Origin: an uncultured Alphaproteobacteria bacterium
GTDB lineage: Bacteria > Pseudomonadota > Alphaproteobacteria > Methylaequorales > Methylaequoraceae
Length of the DNA stretch: 61,399 bases
Assembly: GCA_902536655.1 (NCBI GenBank)
Contig: CACAYF010000010.1
Coordinates: 1 to 61,399, forward strand
Reading direction: 5' to 3'
Shown here: piece after piece, positions 45,044 to 55,038 of the stretch
Numbering within the stretch: the first letter of the stretch is position 1
How the letters are laid out: the number at the start of each line of letters is the position of its first letter
Translations under genes and position numbers: made by a program
The notes under the pieces: model-generated
Databases searched by the model: none
The model's input: only the letters and a program-made list of their open reading frames with translations
Told to the model about the DNA's origin: nothing

Positions 45044-46774
45044 ATGAAGAACTCTAACCATTATATAGTATTAGCAAGAAAATATAGACCACAAAAGTTA
45101 TCAGAAATAATCGGTCAAGAAGAAACCTGTAAAATAATTGAGGGTTCAGTCAAATTAGACAGAATTGCTCATGCCTACTTATTTTCGGGTACAAGAGGGG
45201 TAGGAAAAACCACACTTGCAAGGATACTAGCAAAAATTGTAAATTGCCTGAACCTCAGTAAAGAAATGGTTGAACCATGTGGTAATTGTAAAAATTGTGA
45301 ATCTATTGATCTCGGGAATAATATTGATGTAGTGGAGATTGACGCAGCAAGTAAAACTGGTGTTGCTGATGTAAGAGAAATAATAGATAACGTCAATTAC
45401 AAACCAGTTTCTGCAAAAAAAAAAATTTTTATAATAGATGAAGTTCATATGTTGTCAAAAGCTGCATTTAACGCATTACTTAAAACTCTAGAAGAACCTC
45501 CAATAGATGTAATATTTATATTTGCGACAACGGAAACAGAGAAAATCCCATTAACAATTCTTTCACGGTGCCAACGTTTTCAGTTAAAAAGAGTCGATAC
45601 GGAGTTAATTGGTCTTTTTTTAAAAGAAATTTCAAAAAAAGAGGGTTTCGAGATTGAATCAGAAGGGTGCAATTTAATAGCCCAATCTGCTGAGGGTTCT
45701 GTAAGAGATTCTTTGTCAATTCTTGATAATGTTCTTACAAGAGGAAATCCTGTTAAAATTCAGAATATCAAAAACGTTATAGGTTTATCTGACAACAATT
45801 TGGTTTTAAAACTAATTAAGGCTCTATTTGAAGGAGATCCCAAAATCGCGTTAGATATATTTGAAGATTTATATAGTAAAGGAGCCTCTGTAAAAATCTT
45901 AAGTCAAACTTTGATGAATTTAACCTACCATTCAATGAGAATTAAAAGTGAAGTTGATATTGAAAGTTTATACCTTGATAAGAAAATTTTAGAGACTGTT
46001 GAATTTATTGCTAAAAACTTTGAAATGGACTTTTTAATTAGATTTTGGGAACTCATGCAAAAGTATATTAATGAAATTAATAACTGTTTTGACGAAAAAC
46101 AATTTTTTGAGATGACTATAATGAGATTATGCTTTATTTCTCTAACCCCCACACCTTTTGAATTGCTGAGAGAAAATGGATCATTAAAAATTGAAGATAA
46201 AATTGAAATTAAGGCTAAAGAAAATGTTGAATCAAATGTGTTAGATAATCAAATTTCAAAACCGAATAATTTAGATATTAGAGAGACCCATAGAAATCTA
46301 GCGCTTGAGCCAAAAATACAAAAAATTCATAAGCCAGAAAATAAATTAGATGAAAAAATAGATAATTTGGCAAGATTTAAAAAGATTGTAGACAAAATTG
46401 AAGCTGAATCGGAAATGCAAATAGCTCATCACCTCAGAACCTCTTTTAAACTAGTCACTATTAAAGATAATAGCAATATCAGGGAAATTGAGCTGGAAAA
46501 TATATCTGAAAATAAAGATTCAAAAAAGATTTTATGGAAAGCATCAAAACTTATTAGTCAGATTCAAAAAGAAAGATGGATAATAACTTTATCTAGTAGA
46601 AAAGGTTTTCTGTCTTTAAAAGAGTATGAAAGAAAAATTGAAAAAAAAAAGATTATAGAAATAAGTAACGATATTTTTGTAAAAAAAATTCTTGAAATCA
46701 TTCCATCTTCTGAAGTAACTTCAATACAAGAACTGAAAAATGATAAACTAAATAAAAGGGAAGAAAATGAATAA
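45044..46774 (+). CDS. dnaX: DNA polymerase III subunits gamma/tau
   Basis: 576 residues. The AAA+ clamp-loader module has Walker A FSGTRGVGKTTLARILA, a four-cysteine zinc knuckle (CGNCKNCESI with preceding Cys), Walker B KIFIIDEVHMLSKAAFNALL, sensor TATTETEKIPLTILSRCQRF and VRDSLSILDNV. The collar domain follows (about 240-360). The C-terminal tau region is poorly conserved and rich in Glu/Lys. I see no convincing programmed frameshift to make gamma. It overlaps ybaB by 8 nt. Confidence 0.96.
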   Translation: MKNSNHYIVLARKYRPQKLSEIIGQEETCKIIEGSVKLDRIAHAYLFSGTRGVGKTTLARILAKIVNCLNLSKEMVEPCGNCKNCESIDLGNNIDVVEIDAASKTGVADVREIIDNVNYKPVSAKKKIFIIDEVHMLSKAAFNALLKTLEEPPIDVIFIFATTETEKIPLTILSRCQRFQLKRVDTELIGLFLKEISKKEGFEIESEGCNLIAQSAEGSVRDSLSILDNVLTRGNPVKIQNIKNVIGLSDNNLVLKLIKALFEGDPKIALDIFEDLYSKGASVKILSQTLMNLTYHSMRIKSEVDIESLYLDKKILETVEFIAKNFEMDFLIRFWELMQKYINEINNCFDEKQFFEMTIMRLCFISLTPTPFELLRENGSLKIEDKIEIKAKENVESNVLDNQISKPNNLDIRETHRNLALEPKIQKIHKPENKLDEKIDNLARFKKIVDKIEAESEMQIAHHLRTSFKLVTIKDNSNIREIELENISENKDSKKILWKASKLISQIQKERWIITLSSRKGFLSLKEYERKIEKKKIIEISNDIFVKKILEIIPSSEVTSIQELKNDKLNKREENE

Positions 46775-47090
46775 TATGTCACAAATAATGAAACAAGCAA
46801 AAGCAATGCAGGAAAAAATGGCAGAAATGCAAAAAAAAATAGAAGAAACTGAAATTGAAGGAAGTTCAGGTGGTGGAGCAGTTAAAATTGTAATGAATGG
46901 AAAACACGAAGTTAAGAATCTTTTTATAGATCCCTCAATTGTTAATTCAGACGAAAAGGAAGTTCTAGAGGATCTTATTATAGCAGCTTTAAACGATGTA
47001 AATAAGAAAATTGCTGAAAATACAAATGATCAGTTAGGTTCGATTTCTGGTGGTATGGGCTTACCTCCTGGTTTCAAGTTACCTTTTTAG
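46767..47090 (+). CDS. YbaB/EbfC family nucleoid-associated protein
   Basis: 107 residues. N-terminal helix MSQIMKQAKAMQEKMAEMQ, central beta sheet SSGGGAVKIVMNGKHEVKNLF and C-terminal NDQLGSISGGMGLPPGFKLP, the exact pattern of YbaB. It binds DNA as a dimer and is nearly always between dnaX and recR. The start overlaps dnaX; five nt separate it from recR. Confidence 0.95.
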   Translation: MNNMSQIMKQAKAMQEKMAEMQKKIEETEIEGSSGGGAVKIVMNGKHEVKNLFIDPSIVNSDEKEVLEDLIIAALNDVNKKIAENTNDQLGSISGGMGLPPGFKLPF

Positions 47091-47094
47091 ATGT

Positions 47095-47694
47095 ATGTCA
47101 TCTCTTGGAGAATTAATTAATATTTTTTCAAAGTTACCTAGTTTAGGTCCAAGATCTGCAAGACGTATAGTACTTCATTTGCTAAAAAATAAAGAAAAAA
47201 TTATTCCATCTTTAGTTTCAACCATTGAAAATGTGAAATCAGAACTTTCTTACTGTAATTTATGTGGAAATGTTGATGTAATTAATCCTTGTTATATATG
47301 CGCTAATGTAAAAAGACAAAACGGAAAACTATGTATTGTTGAGGATATAGGAGATTTATGGGCAATAGAAAAAAGTAAAGCGTTCAACGGAATTTACCAT
47401 GTTTTGGGTGGTGTCTTGTCGGCAATGGACGGAGTTGGACCTGATCAACTTAATGTTGTTTCATTATTAAAAAGGTTAGAATCTGGTTCTTTCAAGGAAG
47501 TAATAATAGCTACTAATGCTACTACAGAGGGTCAAATTACTGGACAATATATTGCTGATGAGTGTTCAAAATTTCAAGTTTTAATTACAAGATTAGCTCA
47601 AGGAATTCCTATTGGAGGAGAACTTGATCTTTTAGATTATAATACAATGTCAACAGCATTTACTTCTCGATCTGAAATAAAAAAAATTATATAG
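47095..47694 (+). CDS. recR: Recombination mediator protein RecR
   Basis: 199 residues: helix-hairpin-helix region (KLPSLGPRSARRIVLHLL), zinc finger CNLCGNVDVINPCYIC, Toprim domain LCIVEDIGDLWAIEKSKAF with YHVLGGVLSAMDGVGPD, and the C-terminal LARLxxGIPxGGELDxLD version LITRLAQGIPIGGELDLLD. It works with RecO and RecF to load RecA on gapped DNA. The ATG at 47095 is the start that leaves the conserved SSLGELI. Its end overlaps the opposing rmuC by 8 nt. Confidence 0.96.
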   Translation: MSSLGELINIFSKLPSLGPRSARRIVLHLLKNKEKIIPSLVSTIENVKSELSYCNLCGNVDVINPCYICANVKRQNGKLCIVEDIGDLWAIEKSKAFNGIYHVLGGVLSAMDGVGPDQLNVVSLLKRLESGSFKEVIIATNATTEGQITGQYIADECSKFQVLITRLAQGIPIGGELDLLDYNTMSTAFTSRSEIKKII

Positions 47695-48673
47695 AATCGT
47701 CTAATTTCAATAACTTTTCTCGTTTATTTAAAATTTTCTTTGAGGTTATCAAAATATCATTAAGGTCAATTTGAGCATTAGAAAAGTGACTATCCATCTT
47801 TTTAATACGATTCTCAAGCCTAATTAATTCTTTATTTAATTCCTTTAAGTGCTGAAAAATAAAAGTTGAATTATTCTGGATTTTTTTGTCTCTTATGAGA
47901 CTCTCAATAGAATTTAGAATTATCCATAATGTTGTGGGTGAAACTAAAAAAACTTTTGTCATGTAAAATGTTTCGCTTAGTTCTGGAAATAATCTAAATA
48001 TTTCTAAGTAGACTTGTTCACTAGGGATGAAAATTAATGCAATATCTGAAGTTTCTCCTGAAATAAGATATTTTTCTTGAACCGTTGAAATATGATTTTT
48101 GATATCAGATTTAAATTTCTTAAGAAGCTTGATTTTTTCATCTTTTGAAACCGATTTTTGGAATTTTTCAAAACTTTCTTTTGGAAATTTAGCATCAATA
48201 CAAGTTTTATTAAGAGAACCTGGTGACATAATCATACAATCAACCCTTGAGCTATTTGATAATGTTTTTTGAAACTCATAATGGTCTTTAGGTAGGTGAT
48301 CCTTGATCAAATTTTCGAGTAACATTTCTCCGAACCTTCCCCTTTGAGTTGTATTCGACAAAAAGTTTTTTAAATCAACAACGTTTTCTGTCAGGCTAGA
48401 AATATTTTGTTGAGCCCTGTCAATCAAAGACATTTTTTCTCTAATTTGACTTAAGTTATTATGATTTTCAAACGAAGATTTATCGAACTTTGAATCAATT
48501 TTGTCGAAATTTCTTATAATTAAATCTGAAATAGATTGCTCAATTATAGATTGTTTTTCCAATAGAATTTTAATTCGCTCTTTTGTATTGTTGTTTGATA
48601 TAAAAAATTGTAAAAATAAAACAATCAATAAGAAAAGAATAATAATATAAAAAACCTGGCTAGTAATTATCAT
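47687..48673 (-). CDS. rmuC: DNA recombination protein RmuC
   Basis: 328 residues: one N-terminal membrane helix (VFYIIILFLLIVLFLQFFI), a coiled coil (about 25-115), then the RmuC nuclease-like core with GRFGEMLLENLIKDHL, RVDCMIMSPG, CIDAKFPKESFEKF and DIALIFIPSEQVYLEIF. The family limits DNA inversions; enzymatic activity is not shown. I start at the ATG before IITSQVF, 11 nt from the divergent def start. A longer frame overlaps def and lacks similarity. Confidence 0.9.
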   Translation of the reverse strand: MIITSQVFYIIILFLLIVLFLQFFISNNNTKERIKILLEKQSIIEQSISDLIIRNFDKIDSKFDKSSFENHNNLSQIREKMSLIDRAQQNISSLTENVVDLKNFLSNTTQRGRFGEMLLENLIKDHLPKDHYEFQKTLSNSSRVDCMIMSPGSLNKTCIDAKFPKESFEKFQKSVSKDEKIKLLKKFKSDIKNHISTVQEKYLISGETSDIALIFIPSEQVYLEIFRLFPELSETFYMTKVFLVSPTTLWIILNSIESLIRDKKIQNNSTFIFQHLKELNKELIRLENRIKKMDSHFSNAQIDLNDILITSKKILNKREKLLKLDDSI

Positions 48674-48684
48674 AATTAAATTTA

Positions 48685-49209
48685 ATGAGTGTTTTGGATA
48701 TATTAATAATACCTGATAAAAGATTAAAGTACAAATCAACAAATGTTGATGCTTTTGATGAAGATCTTGAAAGTGTTGTAAAAAATATGTTTGATACTTT
48801 GGCTGCTTCAGGAAATGGTATTGGCTTAGCAGCACCTCAAGTTGGTATTAGCAAAAGAATTGTTGTAATTGACCTCAAAGAGGATGGAATATCAAACCCA
48901 ATGACTTTGGTAAACCCAAAAATTTTAAGTTCGTCACCCGAGAGTTTAATTAATGAGGAGGGATGTCTATCCATTCCTGGATACTATGCGGATGTTAAAA
49001 GACCATCTGAAATAGAAGTTGAATGGTATGACTTAAAAGGAAAAAAAAAAAAGAAGAAATGTTCTGGCTTGCTATCAGTTTGTATTCAACATGAAATAGA
49101 TCATTTAGATGGAATCTTATTTATAGATTATTTATCAAAATTGAAAAAAAATAGAGCTCTAGAAAAGGTTAAGAAAATTCAAAAAAAAAATAATGAAGAG
49201 TCTAAATAA
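48685..49209 (+). CDS. def: Peptide deformylase
   Basis: 174 residues. All three motifs are intact: GNGIGLAAPQVG, EGCLSIPGYY (Cys ligand) and IQHEIDHLDGILF (two His ligands, catalytic Glu). It removes the formyl group from new proteins. The C-terminus is lysine-rich. It overlaps fmt by 17 nt, pairing formylation and deformylation enzymes in one transcript. Confidence 0.97.
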   Translation: MSVLDILIIPDKRLKYKSTNVDAFDEDLESVVKNMFDTLAASGNGIGLAAPQVGISKRIVVIDLKEDGISNPMTLVNPKILSSSPESLINEEGCLSIPGYYADVKRPSEIEVEWYDLKGKKKKKKCSGLLSVCIQHEIDHLDGILFIDYLSKLKKNRALEKVKKIQKKNNEESK

Positions 49210-50146
49210 ACTTTGCATTGGATTTTATGGTACATCAGAATTTTCATTAAGCTTCTTAAAAGAATTATTTTCTCAGGATATTAAAATTTCATATATTGTT
49301 ACTAAGCCTCCAATTGCCTCTGGAAGGGGGAAAAAAGTAAATATTTCTCCTGTTCATGAATGGGGTTTAAAAAATAAAATTGATGTTTTAACTCCTGCAG
49401 ATATGAAAGATAGAGAGCTCTTAGAATATGTAAAAAAAAGAAAAATTGATTTTAATATTATAGTTGCATACGGAAATATTTTAACAAAAGAAATTATAAA
49501 TATTCCAGATTATCTTAGTATTAACGTTCATGCTTCGTTATTACCTAGATGGCGAGGCGCAGCACCAATTCAAAGAGCTATTCTTTCAGATGATAGAGAA
49601 ACTGGCGTATGTATAATGAGACTAGATGAAAAACTCGATTCTGGTCCAATAATAACTTCGCAAAAGATTGTTATTGAAAATGACGATAATTGCGAAAATG
49701 TATATAAGAAGATTGTTTTCTTTGGAAAAAGAATACTGAAAGATGCGATTTTCAAAATTATTAATAATGAAGTTAAATATGTGTATCAGGATGAGAGATT
49801 TGCAACGTATGCTAAAAAAATAAAAAAAAATGAAGCACAGATTAATTGGGAGAAAAATGCTCGCGAAATTAATCAAAAAATTAAGGCCTTTAGTCCTAAA
49901 CCTGGAGCATGGACAATCATACGAAATTCAGACACAAGGATTAAAATCCTAAAAGCCGACATAATTCAAGAAAAAGATTACAAAAAAAAGGATAAACTTA
50001 AGATTGGCGGTGTGGACGAAGATCTTGAAGTTAGATGTGGTAAAGACTTCTTGAAAATAAGAATTCTTCAAAGGAATGGAAAAAAACCAATTTCTGCAGT
50101 TGACTTTTTAAACGGAAATAAAATTTCAATTTCAGAATTTTGTTGA
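49193..50146 (+). CDS. fmt: Methionyl-tRNA formyltransferase
   Basis: 317 residues. The N-terminal Rossmann domain carries GTSEFSLSFLKEL, TPADMKD, VAYGNIL and the catalytic stretch INVHASLLPRWRGAAPIQRA, followed by GVCIMRLDEKLDSGPI. The C-terminal OB-like domain starts about residue 205 with EAQINWEKNAREINQKIKAF and SPKPGAW. It formylates initiator Met-tRNA. The stop overlaps the truA start by one base (TGATG). Confidence 0.97.
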   Translation: MKSLNKLCIGFYGTSEFSLSFLKELFSQDIKISYIVTKPPIASGRGKKVNISPVHEWGLKNKIDVLTPADMKDRELLEYVKKRKIDFNIIVAYGNILTKEIINIPDYLSINVHASLLPRWRGAAPIQRAILSDDRETGVCIMRLDEKLDSGPIITSQKIVIENDDNCENVYKKIVFFGKRILKDAIFKIINNEVKYVYQDERFATYAKKIKKNEAQINWEKNAREINQKIKAFSPKPGAWTIIRNSDTRIKILKADIIQEKDYKKKDKLKIGGVDEDLEVRCGKDFLKIRILQRNGKKPISAVDFLNGNKISISEFC

Positions 50147-50892
50147 TGGAAAGAATCAAACTTACAATTGAATATGATGGTAGTGAATACGTAGGTTGGC
50201 AAAAACAACAAAATGGTAGATCAATTCAAGAAGAAATAGAAATTAGTTTAGAAAAACTATTTAATTCAAAAATAAAAATTTATGTTTCTGGACGTACTGA
50301 TGCAGGTGTGCACGCCTTTGGACAGATTGCACATTTTGACTTAAAAAAATCACACATTGAAACAAAAAAAATATCAAATGCATTAAATTATTTACTTAAA
50401 AAATCGAAAAATAAAATAACAATTCTTAAATCTGAAAAGGTTTCTGCAATCTTTCATTCAAGATTCTCTGTAAAAAAAAAAATTTATTTGTATAAAATTT
50501 TTAATAGATCAACACCATCCTTTATTTTAGAAAATAGAGTATGGCATTTCCCAAGATTATTAAATACTGGCAAAATGAAAGAGGCGTCTCAAGTATTAAT
50601 TGGAAAAAAAGACTTCAACGCATTTCGTTCAATAAATTGTCAGGCAAAAACTTCAATTCGATCGTTAGAAGCAATTAAAATAAAAAAAAATAAAGACAAT
50701 ATTGAAATTAGAGTTTTTGGTAAATCGTTTTTACATAATCAGGTTAGAATTATCATTGGAACGTTGGTAAATGTGGGTATTGGAAAATGGGACGATGAAA
50801 AAGTTTTAAAAATTTTGAAATCTAAAGATAGAACTAAAGCCGGGCCAACAGCGCCACCATGCGGACTTTATTTAGAAAAAGTTACTTATTAA
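50146..50892 (+). CDS. truA: tRNA pseudouridine synthase A
   Basis: 248 residues. KLTIEYDGSEYVGWQKQ opens the protein, the catalytic aspartate is in YVSGRTDAGVHAFGQIAHF, and later landmarks are FHSRFSVKKKIYLYKI, FNAFRSINC and SFLHNQVRIIIGTLVNVG. It modifies positions 38-40 of tRNA anticodon arms. Final gene of def-fmt-truA; its end overlaps dapE on the other strand by 11 nt. Confidence 0.96.
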   Translation: MERIKLTIEYDGSEYVGWQKQQNGRSIQEEIEISLEKLFNSKIKIYVSGRTDAGVHAFGQIAHFDLKKSHIETKKISNALNYLLKKSKNKITILKSEKVSAIFHSRFSVKKKIYLYKIFNRSTPSFILENRVWHFPRLLNTGKMKEASQVLIGKKDFNAFRSINCQAKTSIRSLEAIKIKKNKDNIEIRVFGKSFLHNQVRIIIGTLVNVGIGKWDDEKVLKILKSKDRTKAGPTAPPCGLYLEKVTY

Positions 50893-52030
50893 ACTCGTTC
50901 TTAAGAAATATATTTTTAATGAATTGATGGTAAATTTTAGTTAATTTGTTAATACTGCTAACCTCAACCATTTCATTTACTTTGTGCATTGTTTTTCCTA
51001 CCAGACCAAATTCCACGACAGGGCATATTTCTGAAATAAATCTTGCATCTGAGGTTCCGCCAGTGGTACTTAATATTGGATTACATTTTGTTACTGTTTT
51101 TATCGATCTAACAAGTGAATCTGTAAGAATATTAGAATAGTTAAAAAAAGACTCACCAGAAACTTTTGAGGAAAGTTTATATTTTGTTGTCACTGATTTG
51201 ATCCTTTTTTTTATAAGATTAATAACTTGTTGGGAATTAAATTTATCATTGAACCTGACATTGAATCTTATTTCAACTTTTCCAGGTATAATATTTGATG
51301 TGAAGTTTGAGGAATCAATAGATGTAATAATTAATTTTGTAGGTTGAAACCTTTTTGATCCTGAATCAAAAGGTTTATGAAGCTCTTTAAATATTTTTTC
51401 TAAATTATCTATTGGATTATCTGCTTTTTCAGGATATGCAACGTGTCCTTGTTCCCCAAGAACTTCTAATAAAAAATTAATACTTCCTCTTCTCCCAATT
51501 TTAATCATTTCACCGAGTCGATTTGGATTAGTTGGTTCACCAACTAAACAATAATCAATCTTTTTTTTTTTAGATTTTATCCATTTTATTAGGCTTTTAG
51601 TTCCATATTCAGCTTCTCCCTCTTCGTCTGAAGTTATAAGAAAAGAAATGGTTCCATCAAAAGCAAATTTATTCTCCTTAAGAAAGATTTCTGTAGCAAC
51701 CATGAAAGATGAAATAGCCGTTTTCATGTCACTTGCTCCTCTCCCATATAATCTTCCGTTTGTTATATTAGGTTCAAAAGGATTGGTTTTCCATTTTTTC
51801 AGATCACCTGGAGGTACAACATCAGTGTGACCTGCAAAACAAAGGTTTGGTCCATCGCCCCCTTTAAATGATGCATAAAGATTTTTAATTTTGCTAGTTC
51901 CAGACTCTAGTATGTGGCAGTTAAACTTTTTTTTCTTTAAAACTTTTTGAATATAATCTATCGCTCCAGAATTATCAGGCGTAATACTCTTAAATTTTAT
52001 AAGCTTTGATGATAACTCAATTGTATCCAT
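50882..52030 (-). CDS. dapE: Succinyl-diaminopimelate desuccinylase
   Basis: 382-residue M20 metallohydrolase. Metal ligands are visible in LCFAGHTDVVPPG, GRGASDMKTAISSF and LITSDEEGEAEYGT, with a further Glu in VGEPT and a His near the end (GKTMHKVNEMVE). The dimerisation domain lies about 180-290. It releases succinate to give LL-diaminopimelate for lysine and cell wall. Starts on the last base of dapD. Confidence 0.96.
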   Translation of the reverse strand: MDTIELSSKLIKFKSITPDNSGAIDYIQKVLKKKKFNCHILESGTSKIKNLYASFKGGDGPNLCFAGHTDVVPPGDLKKWKTNPFEPNITNGRLYGRGASDMKTAISSFMVATEIFLKENKFAFDGTISFLITSDEEGEAEYGTKSLIKWIKSKKKKIDYCLVGEPTNPNRLGEMIKIGRRGSINFLLEVLGEQGHVAYPEKADNPIDNLEKIFKELHKPFDSGSKRFQPTKLIITSIDSSNFTSNIIPGKVEIRFNVRFNDKFNSQQVINLIKKRIKSVTTKYKLSSKVSGESFFNYSNILTDSLVRSIKTVTKCNPILSTTGGTSDARFISEICPVVEFGLVGKTMHKVNEMVEVSSINKLTKIYHQFIKNIFLKNEFNK

Positions 52031-52881
52031 TATGACCTAAGAAGATCGTTAATTGACGTTTTTGATCTTGTTTTTGCGTCAACTTTTTTTACAATTACTG
52101 CGCAATATAAACTGGGACCGATTTCTCCATTTTTAAGGTTTTTTCCTGGTAATGATCCAGGAACCACAACGGAATATGGTGGTATTTCTCCAAAATAAAT
52201 CTCTCCTGTTTCTCGATCTACAATCTTGGTGGATGCACCAACATAAACGCCCATTGAAATTACACTTCCTTCTTTAACAATTACCCCCTCAGCTATTTCT
52301 GATCTTGCGCCAATGAAACAATTATCTTCAATAATTACTGGGTTAGCCTGCAAGGGTTCTAGAACTCCACCTATACCTGCTCCACCAGAAATGTGAACAT
52401 TTTTTCCGACTTGAGCGCAAGAACCTACAGTTGCCCAAGTGTCAATCATTGAACCACTATCAACAAAAGCACCTAAATTTAAAAATGAAGGCATTAAAAC
52501 AACGTTTTTTGCTACAAAAGCTGAATACCTTACTATTGCTCCAGGAACAGATCTAAAACTTCTTTTTGTCCATTCGTCTTCAACCCAACCGGATGTTTTT
52601 AGATAAACTTTATCAAACCAGCTATATTGACCTCTCCTTGAATTTGAAATTCCACTGGAAAAGATTACATTGTCTTGAGTTTTAAATGAAAGTAAGATTC
52701 CTTTTTTTATCCATTCATTTGTAATCCAATTATCGTTTTTTTTTTCGCAAACTCTTATTTCACCAGAGTCAAGTAATTGGAGAACACTAAATATATTTTT
52801 TTTTATATCAGTATCAGAAAAATTTAAACTTTCTCTTTCTTCCCAATACTTTTCAATTTCTTCTTTAACGTTTGAATTCAT
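52030..52881 (-). CDS. dapD: Tetrahydrodipicolinate N-succinyltransferase
   Basis: 283 residues with a left-handed beta-helix of hexapeptide repeats (about 105-230): [60 protein letters not shown] and [20 protein letters not shown]. These match DapD closely. Uses succinyl-CoA in the lysine/DAP route. It is immediately upstream of dapE and 14 nt after the HAD gene. Confidence 0.97.
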   Translation of the reverse strand: MNSNVKEEIEKYWEERESLNFSDTDIKKNIFSVLQLLDSGEIRVCEKKNDNWITNEWIKKGILLSFKTQDNVIFSSGISNSRRGQYSWFDKVYLKTSGWVEDEWTKRSFRSVPGAIVRYSAFVAKNVVLMPSFLNLGAFVDSGSMIDTWATVGSCAQVGKNVHISGGAGIGGVLEPLQANPVIIEDNCFIGARSEIAEGVIVKEGSVISMGVYVGASTKIVDRETGEIYFGEIPPYSVVVPGSLPGKNLKNGEIGPSLYCAVIVKKVDAKTRSKTSINDLLRS

Positions 52882-52895
52882 ATTTTTTTTATAAT

Positions 52896-53555
52896 TTATA
52901 AAACTTTACTTATCATATCTAAAGCATTTATTACAGTTTTAAATCTAAAATCAATGTAAGATTGAGATTCAATACTTGATTTCTCTGAAATATGTATAGT
53001 AGTAAAACCCTTAAGTGATGCTGACATAAGATTTTTTTCTAAATCGTCAAAATAAGCAGTTTCCAGAGGATTTAGTTCATATTGTTTTATTAATTTATTA
53101 AGTGACGATTTCATTGGCTTGGGTATATAATTTGATTTTGTTATATCAAAAATATCTAAGAACTGATCTTCGATTCCTAAACGTCTCAAAATTTTTTTTG
53201 CATACTTATAATCACCATTTGTATATACGATTTTCCTACCAGGGAGAGCTTGAAGTTTTCTTCTTAAAATTTTAGAGTGTTTTAAATTCCTTAAATTAAT
53301 ATTGTGAACATAATTACAAAATTCTTGGGGATCAACTTCATAGTGCTTCATCAATCCATAGAGTGTTGTTCCATATTTCTTATAAAAATTTTTCTGTAAT
53401 ATAAAAGATTTTGTTTCGGATAACTCAAGCTTTTTCGAAATGAATTTTTTCATCCTTTCGTCGATTTGAGAAAATATACCTATATTTGGTGAATACAATG
53501 TATTGTCTAAATCAAATAACCAATTTTTCTTTTTTGCTAAATTTTGAATTAACAT
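52896..53555 (-). CDS. HAD-family pyrimidine 5'-nucleotidase-like protein
   Basis: 219 residues. HAD motif [13 protein letters not shown] (nucleophile Asp), motif [17 protein letters not shown], motif III KP in [11 protein letters not shown] and motif [17 protein letters not shown]. The LDNTLYxP start and cap structure fit the Sdt1/Phm8-like pyrimidine 5'-nucleotidase family that sits between argB and dapD in alphaproteobacteria. Substrate is inferred from family only. One-base overlap with argB. Confidence 0.87.
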   Translation of the reverse strand: MLIQNLAKKKNWLFDLDNTLYSPNIGIFSQIDERMKKFISKKLELSETKSFILQKNFYKKYGTTLYGLMKHYEVDPQEFCNYVHNINLRNLKHSKILRRKLQALPGRKIVYTNGDYKYAKKILRRLGIEDQFLDIFDITKSNYIPKPMKSSLNKLIKQYELNPLETAYFDDLEKNLMSASLKGFTTIHISEKSSIESQSYIDFRFKTVINALDMISKVL

Positions 53556-54451
53556 CAGCTGGTGATCAACGTGCCTACGCCTCGTTCAGTAAAAATCTCT
53601 AATAAAATGGCATGTGATACTTTGCCATTTAATATAACTGCAGCTTTTACACCCTCTCTTACAGCGTTCACACAGGTCTCGATTTTAGGTATCATTCCTC
53701 CTGATATAGTTCCGTTTTTAATAAGTTTTTTTATATCGTTTAATGAAATCTCTGTTAATAAATTACCCTTTTTATCAAGAACTCCGTCAACGTCAGTCAA
53801 AAGAATTAATCTTTCAGAATTAATGTTTGAAGCGACGCTTCCAGCCATAATATCTGCGTTAATGTTGAAGGTTTCAAAACTCTTATCAAATCCTATTGGC
53901 GAAATAACTGGGACTAAATCAGATTGAAGTAGCCATTTTAAAAGTTCTTTATTAATTTTATGTGGTTGTCCTACAAAACCAATATCTGATAATTTAGAGG
54001 CTTTGAGGTTTGAACTGGGTATTTTTATTTTTTTTGTCTCTGCCAATAATGCATCTTTCCCGGATAAACCTATACCTCTTCCCCCTTCTTTATTAATTTC
54101 CATTACAATTTCCTTATTGATTGAGCCGGATAATACCATTTCAACAATTTTCATGGTTTTTTTGTCAGTTACTCTCAAGCCATTTATAAAATTACTCTCA
54201 ACTCCAAGCTTATCAAGCATATCTTTTATTTTTGGCCCCCCACCGTGGACAACAACTGGATTAATTCCAACTTGTTTTAGAAGCACAATATCTTTGGCAA
54301 AACTTGAGCTAAGATTTTTTTCTCCCATCACAGCTCCCCCTAACTTAACGGTAATATTTTTACCTGAATATCTCTGCATAAATGGTAAGGCTTTTGAGAG
54401 AATTGTCGCTTTATTTATTAGGTCTTGAGTATTTGTTTTGGAAATTTTCAT
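53555..54451 (-). CDS. argB: Acetylglutamate kinase
   Basis: 298 residues. Amino-acid-kinase motifs ITVKLGGAVMG, PVVVHGGGPKIKDML, NGLRVTDKKTMKIVEMVLSG, FNINADIMAGSVASNI and LLTDVDGVLDKKG are all visible, ending in SGGMIPKIETCVNAV. Second step of arginine synthesis. In the operon it follows engB after 8 nt. It is the last enzyme before the HAD-dapD-dapE run. Confidence 0.97.
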   Translation of the reverse strand: MKISKTNTQDLINKATILSKALPFMQRYSGKNITVKLGGAVMGEKNLSSSFAKDIVLLKQVGINPVVVHGGGPKIKDMLDKLGVESNFINGLRVTDKKTMKIVEMVLSGSINKEIVMEINKEGGRGIGLSGKDALLAETKKIKIPSSNLKASKLSDIGFVGQPHKINKELLKWLLQSDLVPVISPIGFDKSFETFNINADIMAGSVASNINSERLILLTDVDGVLDKKGNLLTEISLNDIKKLIKNGTISGGMIPKIETCVNAVREGVKAAVILNGKVSHAILLEIFTERGVGTLITS

Positions 54452-54459
54452 TATAATTA

Positions 54460-55035
54460 TTAAGAACTCATTAAGAATTTCTTCAGTAAAATAATAGTAT
54501 TAACTTGCTTTATGCTTGTATTAAAGAACTTTTTATTTAATTTTTTACCCGCAAAATCATTTAAATTTTTAAGATGATCAAGTTGGCACTTATTTTTAAG
54601 TCTGTCTTGTTTCGTAAAAACTATTAAAATTTTTTTTTTTATAAAAATATTCAATTGACTAATTATATCTTCGTCAATTTTTTTAAATCCATGCAAAGAG
54701 TCGATTAAAACGAGAAATTTACAGATATTTTTTCTTTTTTTAATGTAGTAGTCCACGAGTTTATTAAGTTTGAATTCATCACCTTTAGAAATTTTGGAGA
54801 ATCCATATCCTGGAAAATCAACAATTCTGAATTTTCCTTTCAATTCAAAAAAAACTAGAGATCTTGTTCTACCTGGTGTTTTTGAAGTCTTAGCAATTTT
54901 TAAATTTGTAATAGAATTAACCAAGGAAGACTTTCCAACATTTGAGCGTCCCCAGAAAACTATTTCAGGAATTTCATCTTGTGGTAGATCAGTAAATTTA
55001 TGAGCCTCAGTTAAGAATTTCCAGTTCTCAGGCAT
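54460..55035 (-). CDS. engB: Ribosome biogenesis GTPase EngB (YihA/YsxC)
   Basis: 191 residues. G1 FWGRSNVGKSSLVNSI, switch TSKTPGRTRSL, G3 VDFPGYGFSKISKG, G4 VFTKQDRLKNK and a G5-like serine stretch near the end (NTSIKQVNT). Acts in 50S subunit assembly. Three nt after yidC. Confidence 0.95.
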   Translation of the reverse strand: MPENWKFLTEAHKFTDLPQDEIPEIVFWGRSNVGKSSLVNSITNLKIAKTSKTPGRTRSLVFFELKGKFRIVDFPGYGFSKISKGDEFKLNKLVDYYIKKRKNICKFLVLIDSLHGFKKIDEDIISQLNIFIKKKILIVFTKQDRLKNKCQLDHLKNLNDFAGKKLNKKFFNTSIKQVNTIILLKKFLMSS

Positions 55036-55038
55036 TTG

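Noticed and set aside
45044-46774. Programmed frameshift in dnaX making a short gamma subunit
   Set aside because: Runs of A are everywhere in this AT-rich gene; I found no slippery heptamer with a supporting stem and Shine-Dalgarno at the expected position.
53562-54428. Long plus-strand open frames opposite argB (121 and 141 codons)
   Set aside because: They are antisense shadows of a fully conserved argB; composition is hydrophobic by reverse complement and no start signals are evident.
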